Shown: positions 8,296 through 16,452 of the stretch, in pieces
How positions within the stretch are numbered: position 1 is the first letter of the stretch
How the letters are laid out: the number at the start of each line of letters is the position of its first letter
DNA from: Schoenoplectus triqueter
Lineage: Eukaryota > Streptophyta > Magnoliopsida > Poales > Cyperaceae
Assembly (NCBI GenBank): GCA_964058805.1
Contig: CAXKVV010001890.1
Coordinates: 1 to 17,478 of the forward strand
DNA: 17,478 bases
Reading direction: 5' to 3'
Notes under the pieces: model-generated
Databases searched by the model: none
The model's input: the letters and a program-made list of their open reading frames with translations, nothing else
Told to the model about the DNA's origin: nothing
Program-made: the position numbers and the translations under genes

Positions 8296-8850
8296 GATAG
8301 CGTGAGCTTAAGCTCACGGAGGCCTTCCGTGAGCTTAACTCAAAAAACATATTAAATCATCTTGAAATTTTAATTTATCATTCTCATTAAATTTTTTATA
8401 TGAAAATCTCATGGGATGCAAAAATTTGGAGCGTTTTGAGCTTTTTAAGTCGCAGTTTTTAATTTTTGAAAATGATGTTCAAGTATTGAATATATTATTA
8501 TTATTTTTAGAGCTGATGTTCAAGTATTGAATATATATATATATTAGTCCCTTAAATTTTAATTTATTATTCTCCTTAAATTCTTTATATGAAAATCTTG
8601 TGCGATGCAAAAATTTGACATTTTTTTAGTTTTTTAAGTCATCATTTTTAATTTTTTATAATGATGTTCAAGATTGAATATGTTATTATTATAGATGATT
8701 TTCAAAAATAAAAAAAAATATGACTTAAAGAGTTCAAAATACTCCAAATTTTTATACAAAGAATTTAATGAGTATGATAAATTAAAATTTGAAGACGATT
8801 TGATATACTTTTTGAGTTAAGGTTACAGAAAATCTCCGTGAGCTTAACTC
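8292..8850. mobile_element. Foldback/MITE unit 1 (rearranged)
   Basis: The left end at about 8300-8345 reads CGTGAGCTTAAGCTCACGGA then GGCCTTCCGTGAGCTTAACT. The body carries a left-arm motif, TATGAAAATCTCATGGGATG. The right arm at about 8690-8820 has the same sequence inverted (AGTATGATAAATTAAAATTT, then TACTTTTTGAGTTAAG). Between them part of the left arm occurs a second time (about 8550-8690), so this unit is internally duplicated. It has no coding capacity. Confidence 0.65.
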
Positions 8851-9178
8851 AAAAAGTCATCTCTAAATTTTAATTTATCATACTAATTAAATTTTTTATA
8901 TGAAATCCTTATGGGATGCAAAAAAAATTAGATTGTTTTGAGGTTTTTAAGTCACCATTTTTAATTTTTTAAAATGGTGTTGAAATATTGAATATCTTAT
9001 TATTATTTTTAGAGCTGATTTTCAAAAATTAAAATCATGATTTAAAAGGCTCAAAATACTCTATTTTTTTTTGCATCCCATAATATTTTCATATAAAGAA
9101 TTTAATGAGCATCATAAATTAAAATTTAAAGATGATTTGATATACTTTTTGAGTTAAGCTAACGGAAGGCCTCCGTGA
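8836..9178. mobile_element. Foldback/MITE unit 2
   Basis: The left terminus CTCCGTGAGCTTAACTC begins at about 8835. The two arms (about 8836-9000 and 9010-9178) are inverted copies, each holding GGGATGCAAAAA or its inverse. The right terminus GAGTTAAGCTAACGGAAGGC merges directly into the next unit, so neighbouring units share their ends. Confidence 0.7.
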
Positions 9179-9408
9179 GCTTAACTCAAAAAATATATAA
9201 AACTCATCTCCAAATTTTAATTTATTATGCTCATTAAATTCTTTATATGAAAATCTTGTAGGATGCAAAAATTTGAAGTGTTTTGAGCTTTTTAATACAT
9301 GATTTCTAATTTTTGAAAATTAGCTCTAAAAATAATAATAAAATAATTCATGTTTGAACATTATTTTTACAAATATAAAATTATGATTTAAAAATCTCAA
9401 AACACTCC
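9165..9408. mobile_element. Foldback/MITE unit 3 (right arm truncated)
   Basis: A left arm like those of units 1 and 2 (CTCCGTGAGCTTAACTC at 9171-9187, then GATGCAAAAATTTGAAGTG) is followed by the start of the right arm (CTCAAAACACTCCAA). It stops abruptly at about 9408, where the large palindrome begins. Confidence 0.65.
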
Positions 9409-9412
9409 AAAT

Positions 9413-10091
9413 AAGTTTGACCTGACTCTTTTTAATAGTAATCGATGAATTTCTCAAAGGTCGAACTCGATCTTTAAAAAATAAACCTTTGACCTGACCA
9501 TTTCCGACCCTTATCTGACCCTTCTACAAAAATATAATTTCATATTATTATACAAATACAAATTAATATTAAAAAACTTAATGACCAATTATATATAGAG
9601 TAAAGATACCGTGAGCTTAAGCTCACAGAGGCCTTCCGTGAGTTTAACTCAAAAAGTATATCAAATCATCTTCAAATTTTAATTTATCATGCTCACAGAG
9701 GCCTTCCGTGAGTTGAACATTATTTTTAAAAATAAAAAAATATGATTTAAAAATCTCAACACACTCCAAATTTTTTTATCCCATAATTATTTCATATAAA
9801 GAATTTAATGAGCATGATAAATTAAAATTTAGAGATAATTTGATATAATTTTTTAGTTAAACTCACGGAAGGCCTCTGTAAGCTTAAACTCACGGTATCT
9901 TTACTCTATATATATTGGTCATTAAGTTTTTTTAATATTAATTTATATTTGTATAATAATATTAAATTATATTTTTTTAGAAGGGTCAGGTAAGGGTCGA
10001 AAATGGTCAGGTCAAAGGTTTATTTTTTAAATATTCAGTTCGACCTTTGAAAAATTCATCTTTTACTATTAAAAAGAGTCGGGTCAAATTT
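9413..10091. mobile_element. 679-bp near-perfect palindrome (large foldback element containing unit 4)
   Basis: The arms 9413-9693 and 9811-10091 are inverted copies with roughly 90% identity by eye. Landmarks are TTTGACCTGACTCTTTTTAA (9416-9435) against its inverse ending at 10088, and AATGACCAATT (9580-9590) against AATTGGTCATT-like sequence at 9913-9923. All share a centre near 9752. Inside, from 9601 to about 9902, is another copy of the GTGAGCTTAAG family with ends TAAAGATACCGTGAGC and its inverse. The whole is non-coding and AT-rich and could form a very large hairpin. The right side continues with related GGGTC/GGCGAG sequence to about 10160. Confidence 0.8.
9621..9714 (+). repeat. 24-bp direct repeat inside the palindrome's left arm
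   Basis: The 24 bp starting GCTCACAGAGGCCTTCCGTG are present identically at 9621-9644 and 9691-9714. The second copy replaces the expected arm sequence (ATTAAATTCTTTATATG), which suggests template switching or gene conversion within the foldback. Confidence 0.75.
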
Positions 10092-10285
10092 ATAAGGGTC
10101 GAATAAAAACTGATTTTTTTAAAAAATCGATCGGATTGGATCTATGAGGCGAGACCTATAAACTCTATGGGTTTGTTTGGTAAATCAAGGAATAGATTTG
10201 GAAGAGTGATAGAATAGTATTTTTTTTGGAAGAGTGGTATTCTTGACTATTCAGAAGAGTGAAAATATCGTTTGGCAATTGTTAC

Positions 10286-11426
10286 TCAGAATAATTAAAA
10301 TATGAATAATTATGATACTAATAATGATGATGATAATAATAATAATAATAATAGTAAAATAATAATCATAATAGTAAGATAATAATAATAATAAAAGTAA
10401 TAAAAATAATCATAATAAATAATAATATTATAATAATAATATAATAAAAATATAAACATTATCATAATATAATAATATAATAATAAAAAATTATGATTAC
10501 AATCATAATTATATAACCATAATCATAATCATAATAATATAATAATAAAAATATAATCATAATCATAAAAATAATTATAAATAATTATAATTATAATAAT
10601 ATAATAATAAATTAATCATAACTATAATTAACATATAATAATATAATACAACATAATAAAATAATAAAAAATAATCATAATAAATAATAATATTATAATA
10701 GTAATATAAAAAAAATTTAAACATAATCATAATATAGTAATATAATAATAATAATAATAAATTATAATTATAATTATAATAATATAATAATAATAATAAT
10801 AAGTAATCATAATTTTAATAAGATAATAATCATAATCATAATCATGATAATAATTATTATAGTCATAATCATAATAATATAACCATAATCATAATCATAA
10901 TCATAATCATAATAATATAATAATAAAAATATAATCATAATCATAAAAATAATTATAAATAATTATAATTATAATAATATAATAATAAATTAATCATCAC
11001 TATAATCAACATATAATAATATAATACAACATAATAAAATAATAATAATAAGTAATAATAATCATAATCATAATCATCATAATATAATAATATAATAATA
11101 AATAATATTGATCATAATGATATAATAATAAAATAATTATATTTATATTCATAATATAATAATATAATATTAAAATTATATTTATAATAATAATAAATAA
11201 TATAATAATGCTAATGGTAATGATAATATAATAACAATAATGATAATAATAATTTAATAATAATAATATAATGATAATAATAATAATAATAATAAATAAT
11301 TATAATCATAATATTAATATAATAATAAATTATAATCATAAATATAATATAATAATACTAAATCTTAATCATAATCATAATATAATAATATAATATAATA
11401 TAATTAAACAATAATCGTTATTCTGA
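10286..11426. repeat. 1.1-kb AAT/ATAATC low-complexity tract between short inverted repeats
   Basis: Nearly all of this stretch is built from AAT, ATA and ATAATC repeats. It contains a segmental duplication: one block starts at 10405 and recurs at 10670 (offset 265), while its later part AATACAACATAATAAAAT at 10645 recurs at 11023 (offset 378), so the second copy has gained about 113 bp. The tract is bounded by TCAGAATAA (10286-10294) and its inverse TTATTCTGA (11418-11426). Further matching inverted pieces lie outside: AATATCG at 10264 with CGATATT at 11439, and AAGAGTG...GAATAGT at 10202 with ACTATTCCACACTCTT at 11475. This suggests a transposon-like element whose core is an expanded microsatellite. 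Confidence 0.6.
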
Positions 11427-11499
11427 CGAGAGCTAATCCGATATTCCACCTATAAATTAATATACCAGATTAGCACTATTCCACACTCTTTTACTTAGT

Positions 11500-12596
11500 C
11501 TAAAATTTATTTGGCAAATTAATTTATCAAAATAGCTATTTTATTTCATCTTTTTGTTATTTCATGCACTCCCTATCTGATGAAGAGAGTGAAAGAAGAA
11601 ACAAAAGAAAGAAATAAAGAGCGAAAGAAAAAGCAAAAGAAAGTAATAAGATTCTCCTTCTGTCCGTCACGTGGCTGGACCCATCATTCGGGCCAATATG
11701 TTCTCTTTTATTGTGTAAATCATGTGTGTAACTTCTGATATAACATATGTGAATATAATTGGTTTAAAATTTCGTCATGAAAATTATGAAAATGATGATA
11801 CAAACAATCGTCAATATATTTTCTGCGGCCTATAAATTTATTATCATACACATTAAAATATGCTCTTCTATCTATTACATAATTTTGTCGCAGAGTTCCT
11901 GTAATATAAAATCAAAACATTTTTAAAATACACGAATCTCAATGTAAATCAAAGTCAGAGAATAACTTGCCGACGTGTACACTCTCCCATCTCATTGTGA
12001 AAACCAATTATTTAGGGAGGTTAATATGTTTGATAAATCCAGAATATGCAAATATGCTTAGCAATTTAGACCACCAGCCATCGTAATAAATTACTGTAAA
12101 CTTCATAAGAAAACTATAATCAAAATTTTCTCAATAAATCCGCCTTCAGAATAAAAAATTTCCATTATACACGAAAACAAGAACCCAAATTATTAAAAAA
12201 GAAAAAGAAAATTACAATTAACAAAAGTTTTTGCCATAGGTTCATAGCAAAACCTGATCTTCCAATAGCAGTCCTAAAAGCGCCTCCTATTCATAGTTTC
12301 ATACCAACAACAAACAGATTTTTTTTGTAGTAAATAAAAAAACAACGAAAGTGGTATGATTGTGTTGTTTTTATTTTAGTTTAGAAATAAAATAAAGTAT
12401 TTAAATGATTGGTATATTAAAGTAAAAATTATTGAATGATTTAATGATTTAAAAATTATTATGTTATATTATTTGAAAGTTTTGTAAGAAGTTAATACCA
12501 AAACTAAGAAAAACTAAATTTCAAATCATAAATGAGAAAATAAAGTACATATATAAATAACAGTCATATAAACAATAACCTTTGGAAAAAAATATA
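11500..12596. other. AT-rich intergenic DNA without recognisable genes
   Basis: A purine-rich GAAAGAAGAAA stretch lies at about 11580-11645. One island of mixed composition at about 11650-11705 contains a CACGTG G-box. The rest is AT-rich and I see no coding, RNA or repeat signature. Confidence 0.45.
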
Positions 12597-13190
12597 TCAA
12601 CGCCTACGAAATATCCTCCTAATAAGAGACGGGATGTATGTGTCTCTTGGCCAGATTTCACGGCGAGGGTACTCGTGTATTGCGTCGGCCAATGCCTGCG
12701 TCTCGGGCACTCGGATGGACGGACCAGGAGTATCATACGATGACCCGCAAGGAGCATCATATTGGGTACCGAAGGTTCCAGCACCCGGATCGAGACTCAT
12801 CTGACTCATCAGCTGAGAGTACGAAATGAAATCTCCCTGAAATAAGTTGAACTCATCAGTCGTCAGCTCCGGCGCCGGGTCAAGTGGGTCGTGAGTCGAA
12901 CGATCAGCGGCAGAGATATCGATATCATCAGGATCCGTCAGAAGACCTATATAAGTAAATTACACATATTTACATGAATTAAATTGTCAAAAATCAATTA
13001 AATTAAAAATATCTACAAATTAAAATAATAAATATTGACCTGCGACAAGTATTACTGTGAAAATATGAGGATGCCGTAAATCGCCCATCAAATATTTTAT
13101 CTGGCGCAATTCATTCTTACCAAACCATGAATGTCCGGGCGTCGTAAGCCAACCAATGACGATGACAGTATTCTTCACTAAATGGAACAT
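12597..13190 (-). CDS. Possible two-exon gene or gene fragment, function unknown
   Basis: Two frames on the reverse strand join through a GT-AG intron. Exon 1 is 13190-13040 (51 nt codons plus one base), the intron 13039-12947, and exon 2 12946-12597, ending in TGA. The phases fit exactly and give 166 residues. Exon 1 reads MFHLVKNTVIVIGWLTTPGH at its start and is hydrophobic. Exon 2 begins with an acidic stretch (LLTDPDDIDISAADRSTHDP), then Gly/Ser/Pro-rich sequence (SSYDTPGPSIRVP), then a basic end (RRIFRRR). Composition in exon 2 is much richer in GC than the neighbouring DNA, which supports a coding past. The ATG directly follows an AG acceptor-like TATATATAG, so upstream exons may be missing and this may be the tail of a larger gene or a transposon-borne gene. 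I do not recognise the family. Confidence 0.4.
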
Positions 13191-13499
13191 CTATATATAT
13201 AATTTTTTTATTCTATAACACAAGTTATTCTCTATTAACTATATTTCAATTATCATTATAATTATACTAACTAAATCTAACAAAACTACTATTTTTTATA
13301 AATTCAGATTTAAATTAAAAAAATAAAAATTAACTTCAAAATTATGACCAAATCGACGGATCGACCAATTTTTCTAACTCTTCTCCGAACAATAAAAAGT
13401 TTGACAGAAGTGGTTTTCAAATTGGTACAAAAATGAGATAGATCAATTAAAATTGAAAAAAAAATGATTTAGAGGAAGAAGACAGCAAGAGTGGGAGAG
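13191..13499. other. AT-rich spacer upstream of the unknown frame
   Basis: This is mainly AT-rich DNA without a convincing exon on either strand. If the unknown reverse-strand gene has further 5' exons they should be here or beyond, but I could not find one with supporting splice sites. Confidence 0.35.
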
Positions 13500-13787
13500 A
13501 GGAATGGGAGAGAGGGACTCGCGGGATTTAAATGGATAACCGGCTGAACTCGAGTTTTAAACTCGGTTTCTGGACTCGAGTTCAAAATTCGGGTCTGATC
13601 GGGGCGGAGAGGGCAAAGCGGGCGCATCATACCCCTTTCGTTGCTTTTTTTTTATTTACTACAAAAAAAATCTGAACAGCAAAGGCAAACCCTTAAACGC
13701 TAAACCCTGTACCGCCTCCACACCGCCGTCGCCAGTGGCCGCCGCGATCTCAACGCCGATATCGTAGCATAAGGATAGAGAGAAAGA
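13500..13787 (+). promoter_or_regulatory. UTP23 promoter region with two telo-box motifs
   Basis: This GC-richer stretch has no TATA box. AAACCCT occurs at 13687-13693 and again at 13702-13708, 80-101 bp before the ATG. AAACCCTA-type telo-boxes are common in promoters of plant ribosomal-protein and ribosome-biogenesis genes, so they fit the downstream gene. Further upstream is an inverted pair, GAACTCGAG (13546-13554) and CTCGAGTTC (13575-13583). Confidence 0.5.
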
Positions 13788-16038
13788 ATGAGGGTGAAGA
13801 AGCAAAAGAGGCACAGAAAAGTGGTGCGCTTCTACTCGGCCTGTTTCGGGTTCAGAGAGCCGTACAAGGTTTTGCTTGACGGAACCCTGGTGCACCACCT
13901 CCTCTCCCACGGTCTCTCTCCGGCCGACGACGCTCTCTCCCGTCTCCTCGGCGCCCGTTGCCTCCTATTCACCACCAAGTGGGTATCCCTTCTTCATTTG
14001 TCAGCAAAGATATAAAATTTAATTGGAAGGGATATATGAAGGACTGATTGTTTCTGGTTTTGGTTTTGGTTTTCTTTTCAGGTGCATCGTTGCAGAAATT
14101 AGAAGTCTCGGACCATCACATACTGAGACGTTGGAAGCTGCTAAGCAGCTCATGATTGCCAGGTTAATATTGTTTTTCTTGTTCTTTTTTGGTATGTTTT
14201 GTGTATTGAGGAATCAATTGTTCGTGCTGAACAAGTTTCCTACAGCTTGGCATATGCAGCTGTTGATAAAATTAAACCTTATATGCAAATAGCTGCCAAC
14301 TGTAAGAAGAGGATACAACATATAACACATCTTGTAGAACTGACCTGATCTGTAGCCGATACTTACTGAAATCAGGATACGAAATATAACACATCAATAT
14401 ACTTATAAATTGACATGCTTTTGTTTTCATTCATTTTCGTCGGGTGCAGAATGAGATAATGCAAGCATTTCAACAACCATGTGAAATGTTTACTGTTTAT
14501 ATACAGAAGAGCACTGGAAAGGGGAAACCTCCATTAACAATAACATATGTGTTCCCCTATTAAAAAATGATGAGAAAGCTCGGTATTGATTGCCATACAA
14601 TTACAATATAATTTTGATTCAGGTGTGACCATGAAAAAAGGGTGAGTGGCACCAACTGCATCCATTCAGTAATTGGAGAGGACAACTCGGAGCACTTCTT
14701 TGTTGGTACACAAGATCCAAATCTTCGGAAAAAATTTCGGGAGGTTAATGCTTCCACCTTTCCGTGCTTATTGAACTTTTCGAAGAAATTTGATTATGCT
14801 TTCTAATTTTTGGTAATGTGAATGTAAAATAGGTACCAGGAGTCCCTGTTATATATGGACTTCAAAATTCTTTGTTGCTTGAGGAACCTTCCTTTAGCCA
14901 TCGTGAGTTTGCAAAGTTAGAGGAAGAGAAACGCTTGCACATGACCGAATCTGAGGTGCAAAATTTTTTTAAAAAGACCTCTAGGGAAAATTTGTCAGAA
15001 GGTGATTCTGATGAAAATCAAGAAGAGCAAACTAGAACTAATTTGCATTCTAAGAGAAGATCGCTGGGTGTAGTAGATAAGCCTCAATTCAAGAGGAAGA
15101 TGGCAAAGGTAAGTTTTCTTTTATACATATTTTAAAAGAAATTTATAATTTTTTAAGAGTTCCTTTCCTTTCTAATCGGTTATGGTTTCTACCTGTTTGT
15201 GCTGTACTGGCACCAAATTATCCAATGCTATAGCTTTCTTGTTTGCATTAATGCTCCTTTTGGAACTGTATTGAGTAAGCCTGAATTGTTTTGAAGCTGC
15301 CTTTAGCAATAGCAATTCACAGTAGTGACCTAGGATAAATAGTCTGAAAAAGTGAAAATGCAGTTCAATTCGACAATTGCTGGGTTAATTGAGACGATGT
15401 ATGATTTGGTTACAGAAGGGTTAGCAACACTGGATAGCCTTTGTCATATTTCTAGAAATACCCATAACATTGGTTTTTCACATAGTTAATAATGATTTAT
15501 TGATTTACAGGGCCCTAATCCACTTTCCTGTAAGAAGAAAAAGCCTAAAGTTGAAACTTCAGCAGATCAGAATCAAAACAAGGTGAATTTATATACTATA
15601 TTTGTCTCCACTGCTATATTGTTGTCTTCAGTTTTAGCTAATTTGGAAAACTGTTTCCCTTCACAATTTAAAATAAATATAAGAGATATGTTTCCTTTCG
15701 AGAGGAATTTTTAAAATTTTACTAATGCTCACTTCTTTGTCATTGTTTACATCTCTTTGTATTTTATATGCAAGCACTAAATGTTAGTTGTCTTTTTAAT
15801 GTGTTTAGGTTGTAAGTTGCTTTTTTTGTCCTTTGATAATGAATGTTACTATAGCAGAAACAACTTTAGTCATCTTATTGGCCTCTACTTGGTGACAGCA
15901 TTTAAAGAATTTTCAATTCAGTCTTTATTTTTACTGGTGCAGGATGGCAAGGAAGAGCCGGTTGCCAAGAGAAAAAGAATCAGGAAGCGCAAGAAAAACC
16001 GTGGCAACGCAAATAGTACATCAGAGACCGGAAGTTAA
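13788..16038 (+). CDS. UTP23: rRNA-processing protein UTP23 (SSU processome PIN-domain protein), 6 exons
   Basis: The exons are 13788-13978, 14082-14162, 14623-14743, 14833-15108, 15511-15582 and 15943-16038. All introns are GT-AG and the phases join to 278 codons plus TAA. In yeast and animals UTP23 is a nucleolar SSU-processome factor for early 18S rRNA processing, linked to release of the snR30/U17 snoRNA. A PIN-like domain covers about residues 15-150, from FREPYKVLLDGT (D31) through AEI (E69) to FVGTQDPNLR (D122). The family's CCHC zinc site is visible as C65, C92, H94 and C103. GPNPLSCKKKKP in exon 5 (from residue 224) is a conserved C-terminal motif of the family. A Ser/Glu-rich linker follows the PIN domain, and the tail KRKRIRKRKKNR is a nuclear or nucleolar signal. 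The start is the first ATG after the telo-box leader. The gene appears intact. Confidence 0.95.
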
Positions 16039-16452
16039 AGCAAGAGTTGGTTGTGAAATGATAGCGTATGCATTTTTGTACTAGTTCGGGAGTGCTTTTG
16101 CTTCAACAATGACGATTTACTTAGGAATTTATTTTCGCCTTCATTTGCTTCATTAGAAGATCAATTTATACATTAAATACATTAATCCTTCTGCTTACAC
16201 AACAGATATACGTTTAATAACCATGCGCAATTAATCAAAAGAACGCGATACAAGAGTGAAACTGAAGGCTACTTCAACGATGCTAGTAAAATGATCATCT
16301 ATCACTGGAGCTCAAGCACAAAAATATTCTCCAACTTTTCTGCTCATGAAAATTACAAAATGCATCTAAACATAACAATCACCAAAACACTAGAACTCAG
16401 ACAAGGCAGTGCTCAGAACTGAACAGATGTAATGGAGCTTGTCCACCAACAT
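16039..16452. other. Convergent intergenic region between UTP23 and SF3B2
   Basis: These 414 bp separate the stops of two genes that face each other, so both 3' UTRs and polyadenylation sites must lie here. No separate gene or repeat is seen. Confidence 0.6.

Noticed and set aside
8292..9900. CRISPR-like array of regularly spaced repeats
   Set aside because: Repeats are inverted arms of about 340-bp foldback units in a plant nuclear context, with no unique spacers and no cas genes.
10168..10190. GGGTTTGTTTGGTAAAT as a transposon TIR pairing with TTTATTTGGCAAATT near 11510
   Set aside because: The two are in direct, not inverted, orientation and lack a matching target duplication. I kept only the inner inverted pieces as evidence.
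10286..11426. Centromeric satellite
   Set aside because: There is no fixed monomer of 150-180 bp. The content is simple AAT/ATAATC sequence with one segmental duplication, close to ordinary genes.
13659..13910. 83-codon reverse-strand frame over the UTP23 leader and exon 1
   Set aside because: It overlaps the start of a conserved gene and is composed of leader sequence read backwards.
14560..14757. 65-codon reverse-strand frame over UTP23 exon 3
   Set aside because: It is a shadow of the conserved PIN-domain exon, which has matching splice sites.
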